From: Borrelia sp. RT5S
Lineage (GTDB): Bacteria; Spirochaetota; Spirochaetia; Borreliales; Borreliaceae
Direction: 5' to 3'
Assembly: GCF_021165755.1 (NCBI RefSeq)
Contig: NZ_CP088942.1
Coordinates: forward strand, 19,221 to 83,220
DNA: 64,000 nucleotides
The notes under the pieces are model-generated. The model had not been told where the DNA came from, searched no databases, and was given only the letters and a program-made list of their open reading frames with translations. Made by a program: the position numbers and the translations under genes. This document shows positions 35,987 through 44,067 of this stretch, one piece after another (within the stretch, counting starts at the first letter, position 1; every line of letters starts with the position of its first letter).

Positions 35987-36847
35987 CTAATTAAATAAGC
36001 TTGCAAGAGCTGTTGTATTCTTTTTAACAGCCTCAACCTTGCTATGAAGATATCCAGCCTCTCCGGCTGTAGTAGAGCTAGTTGCCGAAGTTTTTGCAAT
36101 AATCTTGTCTAATTCTGCCTTCGCCTCTGCAGAAGACTTAGTTTTACTTAATGCCTCTTCTATTGACCTTTGAATACCTTTGATAAAGTCATCTCTTGAA
36201 GTAATAAACGACTTAAGCTCTGCAGTAGCCTTTTCAATCTTATCCTTGTCGTTCTTTATTTTTGCCAAGTTATCGTTCTTCAAAAGATCATCCAATATCT
36301 TTGTAGTAGCATCTTCAAGCGCAACTAACAGGCTAAATATACCAGCAACTGTTTTCTTTCTTTCTGGATTATCAATCCTACCACCATTACTTAAACCATC
36401 AATTGATTTGTTTAAATTTTCAATAGTCTTATTGTCATAACCTAGACTTGCATGAAACTTAGGCTGATCTTTTGCCTTTGTAAAATCAGTTATCCCACCA
36501 GGAATTTCCACTTTGTCCTGTGTTCGTAGCGGTGCCGTTCCTAGTGCATCATATGCTGCCTTTGCTGTATTAATTTTACTACTGTATTCATCTCTTTTAT
36601 CTTTCAATATCTTAAAAGCTTCCGTAGTTGCGGCTGCTAATTGTTCAGCCCTTGCTTGCTTCTCCTCATCCGCCATTTCTTCGTCTGACACCTCTTGAGA
36701 TGCACCTGTTTGCCTTGGGCTTGTACTTCCTGCTTCTACTGTCTTTTTATCTGATGTTTGTTGTTTACCATCACCCGTTTCTGCTTGACTACAAGACACA
36801 AAAGACAATGCTAATACTAGAAGAAACATAATACTAATCTTTTTCAC
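35987..36847 (-). CDS. Array-2 PF05714-like lipoprotein
   Basis: Start is a GTG giving MKKISIMFLLVLALSFVSC, with AAGGAGAG upstream, as in five other genes of the array; an upstream in-frame ATG would add 12 charged residues before the signal. Core: DEYSSKINTAKAAYDALGT, PKFHASLGYDNKTIENLNK, VALEDATTKILDDLLKNDNL and FITSRDDFIKGIQRSIEEAL, ending AGEAGYLHSKVEAVKKNTT. Closest to the 38097 gene (shared N-terminal linker and tail). Surface lipoprotein, ligand unknown. Confidence 0.72.
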   Translation of the reverse strand: MKKISIMFLLVLALSFVSCSQAETGDGKQQTSDKKTVEAGSTSPRQTGASQEVSDEEMADEEKQARAEQLAAATTEAFKILKDKRDEYSSKINTAKAAYDALGTAPLRTQDKVEIPGGITDFTKAKDQPKFHASLGYDNKTIENLNKSIDGLSNGGRIDNPERKKTVAGIFSLLVALEDATTKILDDLLKNDNLAKIKNDKDKIEKATAELKSFITSRDDFIKGIQRSIEEALSKTKSSAEAKAELDKIIAKTSATSSTTAGEAGYLHSKVEAVKKNTTALASLFN

Positions 36848-36894
36848 TCTTTCTCTCCTTTTTGTTGTTCTACCTTTATTCATTATATTCTTTT

Positions 36895-36971
36895 CTAAGA
36901 AATATTCTTAGTTTATAACAATATAAATTTATTTCTTTGTTCTTTAATATAGAATATTAACTAAGAATATT
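36895..36971 (-). promoter_or_regulatory. Promoter-leader inverted repeat of the 35987 gene
   Basis: AATATTCTTAGTT (36901-36913) and AACTAAGAATATT (36959-36971) are perfect arms. The distal arm lies in the spacer between a CTAGTA box (36976-36981) and an AATATT -10 (36953-36958). A small CTAAGAA/TTCTTAG hairpin (36895-36911) is nested with the proximal arm. Confidence 0.6.
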
Positions 36972-37096
36972 AAAATACTAGTTTCTTACAAAATTTTTAA
37001 ACTTTGCTCCTCTTGTTCAAACACTAAATATTTTGGGGGTAGCAGTAGAGCATGGCGACATATAAGTGTAGTAGAAGAGGAATAAAAACAAAAGAA

Positions 37097-37108
37097 GGCC
37101 AAGTGGCC
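37097..37108 (-). terminator. Short GGCCA-type hairpin after the 37132 gene
   Basis: GGCCA and TGGCC with a two-base loop; weaker than the other array terminators. Confidence 0.4.
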
Positions 37109-37131
37109 CTCAGGTTTAGCTTCAACTAAAG

Positions 37132-37878
37132 TTATGACTTCATTAAAGCATCAAGTGCTGCTAAATTAGCTTCAATAGCTGTAAGCTTGGCATTACAATA
37201 TCCAGCCTCTCCGGGTGTAGTAACCCCATCAAGTATATAAGCAATCTTCCTTAATGCGTCCTTCAAAGTGTCATGACTGGATTTGCCTGTGTATGCCTCT
37301 TTTATTGATTTTTTAGCACTCTTGATAAATTTATTCCTTGAATCAATAAATTCATTAAGTTCTGCAGTAGCCGTCTCGATCTTAGCCTTGTCGTTCTCAA
37401 TTTTTTTCAAATTAGCATCACTCAAAAGATCATCTAATATCTTTCTAGTCACATTTTCAAGCCCAGTTAGCATGCTTAGTAAGCTGCTCACCCATCCTAT
37501 CTCTGTATGCTTGTCGCCACTACCAAGTTGTAATGCCTTAATTGATTCGTCTAACTTCTTTATTAATTCATTGTCATAACTTAGGCTTGCGTGAAGTTTG
37601 CTATTGTCTTGTACTTTTTTTACTTGCTCAGGTATTGAAACTTCATTTTTTGAGTTTAATGCATCGTATGCTGTCTTTGCGTCTTTAAGCTCTTTATTGT
37701 ACGCATCTCTCTTGGTTTTCAATGCCTTGTACGCTTCTTCAGTTTCAACTGCTAATTGATTCGCTTCCTCTGCTAGCTCTTTGGGTGTTTTTTGTCCGCC
37801 ATCTGCTTTTGTTTCCAGATTACAAGCAACCAACACTACTGCTACTATTAGAAAAAGCACAATACTAATCTTTTTCAC
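37132..37878 (-). CDS. Array-2 PF05714-like lipoprotein
   Basis: GTG start; signal MKKISIVLFLIVAVVLVAC with a lipobox. Core: RDAYNKELKDAKTAYDALN, KLHASLSYDNELIKKLDES, TGLENVTRKILDDLLSDANL and FIDSRNKFIKSAKKSIKEAY, ending TPGEAGYCNAKLTAIEANL, with a cysteine where neighbours have tyrosine-histidine. Short linker of about 25 residues. The leader contains the longest inverted repeat of the array. Confidence 0.72.
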   Translation of the reverse strand: MKKISIVLFLIVAVVLVACNLETKADGGQKTPKELAEEANQLAVETEEAYKALKTKRDAYNKELKDAKTAYDALNSKNEVSIPEQVKKVQDNSKLHASLSYDNELIKKLDESIKALQLGSGDKHTEIGWVSSLLSMLTGLENVTRKILDDLLSDANLKKIENDKAKIETATAELNEFIDSRNKFIKSAKKSIKEAYTGKSSHDTLKDALRKIAYILDGVTTPGEAGYCNAKLTAIEANLAALDALMKS

Positions 37879-37898
37879 TCCTACTCTCCTTTTTGTTT

Positions 37899-37960
37899 TT
37901 TATAATATTACTAAAGAATATTCTTAGCTTATAACTTATGTCCTTTAGTAATATTATAAA
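37899..37960 (-). promoter_or_regulatory. 18-bp leader inverted repeat of the 37132 gene
   Basis: TTTATAATATTACTAAAG (37899-37916) and its exact complement (37943-37960) flank 26 bases that include AGAATATTCT. It ends about 8 bases before the AAGGAGAG ribosome site. Confidence 0.65.
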
Positions 37961-38050
37961 CTAAGATAGTATCCTTTTTAAAACTAACAAAAACATAATA
38001 CTTCTTTTAATAAAATTTAAGTTTGGCTGTTGTGTTGGAAAAAATGAAAA

Positions 38051-38073
38051 GAAGGCCACTTACTATGGCCTTC
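38051..38073 (-). terminator. GGCCA-type terminator of the 38097 gene
   Basis: GAAGGCCA and TGGCCTTC are perfect arms. Confidence 0.7.
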
Positions 38074-38096
38074 TGGTTTAGTTTTAACTAAATTTA

Positions 38097-38948
38097 TTAT
38101 TTCATTAAAGCATCAAGTGCTTCTTCATTTTTCTTAACAGCCTCAACCTTGCTATGAAGATATCCAGCCTCACTAGGTGCAGCAGAGCTAGTTACTTCAT
38201 CTGTTGCAATAATCTTGTCTAATTCTGCCCTTGCTTCGTTTGAAGAAGTAAAGTTAGTTGTATGCACCACCTCTATTGTCTTTTGAATACTTTCAATAAA
38301 GGCATCTCTTGAAGAAATAAATAACTTAAGTTCTGCAGTAGCCTTCTTGATCTTACTCTTGTCGTTCTCAATTTTTGTTAAGTTTTTATCTTGCAAATGA
38401 CCATCCATTATCTTTTTAGTAGCATCTTCAAGAGAAACTAACAGGCTAAATATACCAGCAACTGTCTGTATTTCTTTAGCATGAGAATTAACATCGCTAA
38501 TACTCAAACCTTTAATTACAGTATCTAACTTCTCTATTAAATCATTATCATAACCTAGGCTTGCATAAATTTTAGCCTGGTCTACTGCCTCTGTAAAACC
38601 AGTTATCCCAACGGGAATTTCCACTTTATTTTGTGTTGCTGTTATCCCCGTTGCTAGCGCCTCGTATGCTGTCTTTTCGCTTTTAAGTTTTGTATTGTAT
38701 TCATCTCTCTTGGTTTTCAATACCTTAAACGCCTCTGTTGTTTCAGCCTTTAATTCATCTCTTGTCCTCTTCTCTTCTTTGGTCATTTTCTCGTCTGATG
38801 CTTCTTGAGGTTTATCTGCCTGTATTGGGCTTGTACCTCCTGCAGCTGCTGTATTTTGCTCTGGTGTTTGTTGATTACCACCAGTCTCGTCTTGCATACA
38901 AGCCACTAATGCTAACATTAGAGGAAATATAACACTAATCTTTTTCAC
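38097..38948 (-). CDS. Array-2 PF05714-like lipoprotein
   Basis: GTG start; signal MKKISVIFPLMLALVAC with a lipobox, then a Gln/Thr/Ser linker. Core: DEYNTKLKSEKTAYEALAT, AKIYASLGYDNDLIEKLDT, VSLEDATKKIMDGHLQDKNL and FISSRDAFIESIQKTIEVV, ending SEAGYLHSKVEAVKKNEEAL. Highly similar in linker and tail to the 35987 gene, pointing to duplication with the 37132 gene between them. Confidence 0.72.
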   Translation of the reverse strand: MKKISVIFPLMLALVACMQDETGGNQQTPEQNTAAAGGTSPIQADKPQEASDEKMTKEEKRTRDELKAETTEAFKVLKTKRDEYNTKLKSEKTAYEALATGITATQNKVEIPVGITGFTEAVDQAKIYASLGYDNDLIEKLDTVIKGLSISDVNSHAKEIQTVAGIFSLLVSLEDATKKIMDGHLQDKNLTKIENDKSKIKKATAELKLFISSRDAFIESIQKTIEVVHTTNFTSSNEARAELDKIIATDEVTSSAAPSEAGYLHSKVEAVKKNEEALDALMK

Positions 38949-38988
38949 TCTTACTCTCCTTCTTATCTTTCATTACCTTTATTCATTA

Positions 38989-39023
38989 TATTATAAACTA
39001 ATATTATTTCTTAGTTTATAATA
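38989..39023 (-). promoter_or_regulatory. Leader inverted repeat of the 38097 gene
   Basis: TATTATAAACTA and TAGTTTATAATA are perfect 12-base arms. A third copy, TATAAACTAAGAAT (39042-39055), overlaps the spacer between TTCTAG (39063-39068) and a TATATT -10 (39040-39045). Confidence 0.6.
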
Positions 39024-39195
39024 ATGTTCTTTAGAAAAGAATATAAACTAAGAATATTAAAATTCTAGTTTATTTGAAAAAATTCCATTTTTGCTTCCAT
39101 TGCTTTAAACACTAAATACTTTGAAGGTGGTTTGGCATTGGAGAGGCATGAGTCTTATGTAGCAAAAGAGAGTAAAAATAACAGAGCATAAAATT

Positions 39196-39230
39196 AGAAA
39201 AGGCCATATTGCTATGGCTATTGCTATGGC
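39196..39230 (-). terminator. Degenerate GGCCAT-type hairpin after the 39267 gene
   Basis: AAAAGGCCATA is followed by two TATGGCT copies, suggesting a small duplication of one arm. Confidence 0.45.
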
Positions 39231-39266
39231 TCTAAGTTCTAATTTTAACTTCATTACTTCTTAACT

Positions 39267-40085
39267 CTACTTAACCAAGTCTGAAAGTGCTTCTACATTC
39301 TTCTTAATTGCTTCAACAGTAACATGATAATACCCAGACTCATCAGCGTTAGCGGTAGTTTTTGTTTTGTCAGCAATCTTGTCTAATTCTGCCTTCAAAT
39401 TTGTTTCGTCGCTTCTATTTGTATGTGCTTTTTCTATTGTCTTTTGAATACTTTCAATAAACTCCTTTCTTGAAGCAATAAACTTATTAAGTTCTGCAGT
39501 AGCTTTTTCGATCTTATCCTTGTCATTCTCAATCTTTGTCAAGTTAGCACCTTTCAAATAAGTGTCCAATATCTTTTTAATAGCATCATCAAGGTCAACT
39601 AACACTTGGAGGACAGCACTTGCTGTCTTTATTTGCTTAGCATGAGTAGTAGCATTACTAATTTTTAGACCCTTAATTGATTCGTCTAACTTCTTTATTA
39701 ACTCATTGTCATAACCTAAGCTTGCATGGATTTTAGGCTGGTGTCTTCTTGTTGTTAAAATTTTTAACTCGGAAGGTATTGAAACTTCATTTTTTGGTTT
39801 TAGTGCATCATATGTTGTCTTTAGGCCCTTAAGCTCTGTACTGTAGTCATCTCTCTTGGTTTTCAATGCAGTAAGCGCTGTTTTAGTTTCTTCTGCTAGC
39901 CTTGCATCATCTCTTTGCCCTGGTGTTTGCTTACCTGCTTCATCTGACTGTGATTGGCCCCCTGCTGCACCACCTGCACCTGCTCCACTGCCTGTTCCTG
40001 ATTGTCCCTCACCTGCTTCTTCCTGCTTACAAGCAAACAAAGCTACCACTAATACTAGAAAAAACATAATACTGAATTTTTTCAC
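39267..40085 (-). CDS. Array-2 PF05714-like lipoprotein with Gly-rich linker
   Basis: GTG start; signal MKKFSIMFFLVLVVALFAC, followed by KQEEAGE as in the next gene. The linker is Gly/Ala/Ser-rich (GQSGTGSGAGAGGAAGGQSQ). Core: DDYSTELKGLKTTYDALKP, PKIHASLGYDNELIKKLDES, VDLDDAIKKILDTYLKGANL and FIASRKEFIESIQKTIEKAH, ending ESGYYHVTVEAIKKNVEAL. A full-length canonical member. Confidence 0.72.
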   Translation of the reverse strand: MKKFSIMFFLVLVVALFACKQEEAGEGQSGTGSGAGAGGAAGGQSQSDEAGKQTPGQRDDARLAEETKTALTALKTKRDDYSTELKGLKTTYDALKPKNEVSIPSELKILTTRRHQPKIHASLGYDNELIKKLDESIKGLKISNATTHAKQIKTASAVLQVLVDLDDAIKKILDTYLKGANLTKIENDKDKIEKATAELNKFIASRKEFIESIQKTIEKAHTNRSDETNLKAELDKIADKTKTTANADESGYYHVTVEAIKKNVEALSDLVK

Positions 40086-40132
40086 TTTATTCTCCTTTTA
40101 TTTTTTTATTACCTTTGTTTATTATAAAATAC

Positions 40133-40181
40133 ATTCTTAGTTTATAACTATATTCTTTAATATACATTATTAACTAAGAAT
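40133..40181 (-). promoter_or_regulatory. Promoter-leader inverted repeat of the 39267 gene
   Basis: ATTCTTAGTT (40133-40142) and AACTAAGAAT (40172-40181) are exact complements; the second lies in the 17-base spacer of a CTGGAT / AATAAT promoter (40194-40166). Confidence 0.6.
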
Positions 40182-40336
40182 TCAAAAAATCCAGCTTTTT
40201 TGAATTCGTTAAAAACCTAGTTTATTTGAGAAAATTTAAAGCTTACTTCATGTGCTCAAACACTAAATATCAATTTTGAAGATGGAATAGTGTAGGGTTG
40301 CTAAGATATAAGCATCAACAAGGGATAAAAACAAAA

Positions 40337-40358
40337 AAAGACCATATCGCTATGGCCT
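40337..40358 (-). terminator. GGCCAT-type terminator of the 40384 gene
   Basis: AAGACCATA and TATGGCCTT pair with G-U tolerance around TCGC. Confidence 0.6.
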
Positions 40359-40383
40359 TAAATTCTAGTTTTAACTAAAATTA

Positions 40384-41211
40384 TTACTTAACTAAATTCT
40401 CAAGAGCTGTTGCATTAGCCTCAATAGCTTTAACCATGGCAGCACCATATCCAGCCTCGCCAGTTTTAGGGTCGGTAGTACCACTAGCAGCTCCAGTAAT
40501 CTTGTTTAACGCTGTCTTCACATCTGAAGAGCTAGTTTTACTTGATGCATCTTTTATTATCGCTTCAGCACTCTTAATAAATTTGTCTCTTGAATCAATA
40601 AACTCTTTAAGCTCTTTAGTAGCAGTCTCGATTTTAGCTTTATCATTCTCAATTTTTGGCAATTTATCGTCTTTTAAATGCGTACCCAATATCTTTGTAG
40701 TAGTATCATCAATGCCAATTAACGTTTCAAGTACCTTGTTCACTGTTTCTATTTCTGTGGTTTTAGAACTCTTGTTAGTGCTCTTAATATCTAATACCTT
40801 AATTGCTGTGTTTAATTTGTCTATTAGATCCTGATCATAATTTAAACTTGCATAAACTTTAGGCAGGTCTGTGTCTTTAACTCTTATTTCCGTCACCCCA
40901 GTAGGAATTTCAACTTTTTTCTGTCCTGTTGTTCCCAGTGTATCATGTGCTGCCTTTTCGCCAGTCATCTTCTTATTGATTTCTGCTATCTTGTCTTTCA
41001 ATGCAGTAAGTGCATCTTCTCTTGCTTTCTTTGCAGCCGCTTCTTCATCTTTTTTCTTTTTCTCTTCCTCTGCCTTCTTTGCTTCGTCTGCTAGCTCTTG
41101 AGGTGTCTTTGTTGTAGCTGTTCCCTCTGCCTTCTCACCTGCTTCTTCTTGCTTACAAGCAAACAAAGCTACTACTAATATCAAAAAAAACATAATACTG
41201 AATTTTTTCAC
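40384..41211 (-). CDS. Array-2 PF05714-like lipoprotein with Lys/Glu/Ala helical linker
   Basis: GTG start with AAGGAGAA upstream; signal MKKFSIMFFLILVVALFAC plus KQEEAGE, nearly the same as the previous gene. The linker is a charged helix (ADEAKKAEEEKKKKDEEAAA). Core: AEINKKMTGEKAAHDTLGT, LPKVYASLNYDQDLIDKLN, IGIDDTTTKILGTHLKDDKL and FIDSRDKFIKSAEAIIKDAS, ending TGEAGYGAAMVKAIEANATAL. Identical signal and divergent linker point to recombination among array members. Confidence 0.72.
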   Translation of the reverse strand: MKKFSIMFFLILVVALFACKQEEAGEKAEGTATTKTPQELADEAKKAEEEKKKKDEEAAAKKAREDALTALKDKIAEINKKMTGEKAAHDTLGTTGQKKVEIPTGVTEIRVKDTDLPKVYASLNYDQDLIDKLNTAIKVLDIKSTNKSSKTTEIETVNKVLETLIGIDDTTTKILGTHLKDDKLPKIENDKAKIETATKELKEFIDSRDKFIKSAEAIIKDASSKTSSSDVKTALNKITGAASGTTDPKTGEAGYGAAMVKAIEANATALENLVK

Positions 41212-41241
41212 TTTATTCTCCTTTTTATTTTTTACTATCAT

Positions 41242-41314
41242 TACTAAAGAACATTCTTAGTTAATAATGATATTCTTTAGTACATATTATAAACTAAGAA
41301 TTCAAAAAATCCAG
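41242..41314 (-). promoter_or_regulatory. Promoter with two interleaved inverted repeats, 40384 gene
   Basis: CTGGAT (41314-41309), 17 bases, TATAAT (41291-41286). AACTAAGAAT fills the spacer (41292-41301) and pairs with ATTCTTAGTT (41253-41262). TACTAAAGAA (41242-41251) pairs with TTCTTTAGTA (41273-41282). The four arms alternate. Confidence 0.65.
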
Positions 41315-41430
41315 TATTTTTGAAAAAATTTAAATTTTACTCATCTTTTAACAAATGCTAACTATTTATTTTATAGGGAGGAGGCGATGGGGTGAAGTCA
41401 AAGCATAAGTAGCATAAGGACGCATAAAAC

Positions 41431-41462
41431 CGAAAAGAGGCCCATAAACATGGGCCCTTTCG
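41431..41462 (-). terminator. GGCCCAT-type terminator of the 41504 gene
   Basis: GGCCCAT and ATGGGCC arms around four bases, extended by CGAAAAGA and CCTTTCG. Confidence 0.7.
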
Positions 41463-41503
41463 TTTTACGATAAATTCAATTGATTTAATTGTAGTTTTAA
41501 GCT

Positions 41504-42229
41504 CTACTCAGTCTCACTGGGTGAAGTAGAACTAGTAGCTGCTGCAATAATCTTATTTAATTCTGCCTTGACCTTCGTAAGGTCCGCTTTATTTTCTGCT
41601 GCCCCTGCCGCTGCTGTTGCTGCTGCCTTTGCTGCCTTTTGGGTAATTCTAATAAATGCATCCCTTGAACCGATAAATTTACCAAGTTCTGCTACAGATC
41701 CTTCTAGAGCATCTTTGTCTTTCTTCATTTTTTCAATCATCTCATCTGATAACATCTTGTCAAGTATGCGGGTAGTAGCTTCATCAAGAGTAATTAACAT
41801 ACCTAGTACATAATAGACTATTTTTAATTCTTCTTCTTTTTGCTTGCCGTTAGTAGTATTAAGATTTAATACTTTAATTGCATCATTCAAATTTTGATTT
41901 GTAACATTACTGTAGCCTAGACTTGCATGAATTTGGTCCTTGTATTTACCTAACTCTTTTTTTAATACTTCAGGAATTGTTACTTCATTCCTTGATGCTT
42001 CCTTTTCAAACTTTGCCTTTAAGTCAGCAATTTCTTTTTTGTAGCTATCTCTCTTGAATTTCAATTCTTTCAAAATTGCTTCTTTTTCGGCTTCATCTGC
42101 TGTCGCTGCCTGATTTGCATCATCTACCTTTCCTTTTGAAGTTACGACGCCAATGCCAAATCCACCCAGTTTACATGAAACTAAGGTTGCTACTAATATT
42201 AGAGGAAATATTATATTAATCTTTTTCAC
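41504..42229 (-). CDS. Array-2 PF05714-like lipoprotein, C-terminally shortened
   Basis: GTG start with AAGGAGAT; signal MKKINIIFPLILVATLVSC. Core: DSYKKEIADLKAKFEKEAS, QIHASLGYSNVTNQNLNDA, ITLDEATTRILDKMLSDEMI and FIGSRDAFIRITQKAAKAAA. The protein ends at SSTSPSETE where most paralogues continue with GEAGYYH and a last helix, so about 25 residues are missing. This may be a natural subtype (shared with the 42533 gene) or a truncation. Confidence 0.7.
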   Translation of the reverse strand: MKKINIIFPLILVATLVSCKLGGFGIGVVTSKGKVDDANQAATADEAEKEAILKELKFKRDSYKKEIADLKAKFEKEASRNEVTIPEVLKKELGKYKDQIHASLGYSNVTNQNLNDAIKVLNLNTTNGKQKEEELKIVYYVLGMLITLDEATTRILDKMLSDEMIEKMKKDKDALEGSVAELGKFIGSRDAFIRITQKAAKAAATAAAGAAENKADLTKVKAELNKIIAAATSSTSPSETE

Positions 42230-42317
42230 TCTTGATCTCCTTATTATTTTACTGTCATCACTAAAAAATAACCTTATCCATTTGTAATGTTATTTTTTAG
42301 TTCCATTACAACCTAAG

Positions 42318-42345
42318 ACTATAGCCTAAATTAGTAAAATTCTAG
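42318..42345 (-). promoter_or_regulatory. Promoter of the 41504 gene
   Basis: CTAGAA (42345-42340), 16 bases, TATAGT (42323-42318). Downstream ACTAAAAAATAAC and GTTATTTTTTAGT form a perfect 13-base leader repeat (about 42260-42300). Confidence 0.6.
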
Positions 42346-42452
42346 TTTTTGAAAAAATTAAAGCTTACTTCATGTGCTTAAACGCTAAAATATTAATCTT
42401 GGAACTTGGTGGCGGGGATAGATGAGAAGTAAAAAGCAGCATAGAATGGAAG

Positions 42453-42479
42453 AAAAGGCCATATACCACATGGCCTTTT
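42453..42479 (-). terminator. GGCCAT-type terminator of the 42533 gene
   Basis: AAAAGGCCAT and ATGGCCTTTT are perfect ten-base arms. Confidence 0.8.
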
Positions 42480-42532
42480 TAATTTAGTAAAATTCAATTA
42501 ATACTCTAACCGGCAGTGCCGCTGGAGTAAAC

Positions 42533-43513
42533 CTAGAGCTTAGTTGCAAGCTCAATAATCTTCTTTAATTCTTCTCTCACCCGTGTAGCATCATTCTTTG
42601 TTGCTGCTGTTCTTATTATTCTTTGTACGTTCTTTATGAAATTACTTCTTGGCTTAGTAAATGAATCAAATATTTTGCCAAGCTCATCGATTTCGCTCTT
42701 ATCGCTCTTAATTTTTTCAAGAATATTGTCTCTTAACAGCTCATTAAATATCTTTCTAGTAGTATCTTCAAGATCAACTAATATTTTAAATACATCGGAT
42801 ACTACTTTTATTTCTGTTGTCTTGCCACTATCAATTGATAATGTCTTAATTGCTTTATTTAAAGCTTGAATTGCAGTATTACTGTGGCCTAGGCTTGCAT
42901 GAATTTTATCCTTGTCTGCTTTTATAACACTTCTTATCTCTGAAGGTATTTCCACTTCATTCTTTGTTGCCAACTTATTAAATCGTGTCTTTAAGCCTTC
43001 CAATCCTCTTTTGTACTTATTTATCTTAGCGTTTAATACCCTAAACGCTTTCTCAGCTTCAGCTTTTGCCGCTGCCGCTGCTTTCTTTTTTGCATCTTCT
43101 TCAACTTTCCTTGCCTGATTTTCATCATCTGCCTTCCCAGCTTCCCCTTCTGCCTTTGAAACGTCAGCCGCCTTTACATTGCCTATTGCCTCTACATTAT
43201 CATCCTTGCCCGCTACTTTCTCATTATCCGCTTCCTTTGCCTCGTTTACTGCCTCATTACCATCCGCTTGTACAATTTCATCCATTGCCCCTAATTCTTC
43301 CTCCACATCCTCTACTAGTCCGTCCTCGCCTGTCTCTACCTCATTCTGTTCTGGCACTGCTTCATTTAGCGCTGTTTCATTTTTATTTGTTTTTGCACCT
43401 AAAGTTTTTGTATTCTCTGGTTTTGTGCCTCCATTACCAAGCTTACCTAGATTACAAGAAGCCACCAAAGCTACAGCCAATACTAGAGGCAATATCATAT
43501 TAATCTTCTTCAT
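42533..43513 (-). CDS. Array-2 PF05714-like lipoprotein with long Asn/Glu/Ala linker
   Basis: Start chosen at MKKINMILPLVLAVALVASC (GGAGAG upstream); 26 in-frame upstream codons are rich in Asn and Tyr and are probably leader. The linker runs to about residue 150 with recurring Glu-Ala units (EGEAGKADDENQARKVEEDA). Core: NKYKRGLEGLKTRFNKLAT, KIHASLGHSNTAIQALNKAI, VDLEDTTRKIFNELLRDNIL and FTKPRSNFIKNVQRIIRTAA. It ends early, like the 41504 gene. First-transcribed end of array 2. Confidence 0.7.
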   Translation of the reverse strand: MKKINMILPLVLAVALVASCNLGKLGNGGTKPENTKTLGAKTNKNETALNEAVPEQNEVETGEDGLVEDVEEELGAMDEIVQADGNEAVNEAKEADNEKVAGKDDNVEAIGNVKAADVSKAEGEAGKADDENQARKVEEDAKKKAAAAAKAEAEKAFRVLNAKINKYKRGLEGLKTRFNKLATKNEVEIPSEIRSVIKADKDKIHASLGHSNTAIQALNKAIKTLSIDSGKTTEIKVVSDVFKILVDLEDTTRKIFNELLRDNILEKIKSDKSEIDELGKIFDSFTKPRSNFIKNVQRIIRTAATKNDATRVREELKKIIELATKL

Positions 43514-43591
43514 TTCACTCTCCTTATTACTTCTATAATAGTTATTATTAAATAACTTTATATTATAATAATAATATTTATTTAGTTTCAT

Positions 43592-44067
43592 TATAAACTA
43601 AGACAATAATTATACTCTAAAATTTGTAAAAATCCAGTTTTTTTGGAAAAAATTAATTTTTGATTGTCCGTATTTCAGATCTACTCTTTGCTATATAAGA
43701 AAATATGTCTTTATATATTTTTCTAATTATTTTTGGAAAATTGATTCTGAATCAAAAGAAATTGATTACAACTTTGTAAAAGCAAGACATTTCGCAAACA
43801 ACGGGCACATTAAAGATCAGGAACTACTAGAAACGAAAGATAAAACAAGATAACTGGACTAGAATAAAAGACAGCTAAAATAGCCGAGGCAGTATTAGGA
43901 AATCAAGACCTCCTAGTACTGTCCTCATACCTTAGAACAATGTTATAGCAAAATGTATATATTTAAATTAAATACCATATTTTTATTATAAATTTATACT
44001 GATTAATAATGTTAATCAACATAACCTTTAATTTTAAGATAAACCTATGTGTTTATTTTAAAAAGAG
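43592..44067. other. Intergenic region with an imperfect hairpin
   Basis: No supported gene. At 43886-43925 GAGGCAGTATTAGG and CCTAGTACTGTCCTC pair imperfectly; this may terminate the cassette-2 transcript. The part nearest 43513 holds the promoter and leader of the 42533 gene, rich in TTATTA repeats. Confidence 0.5.
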
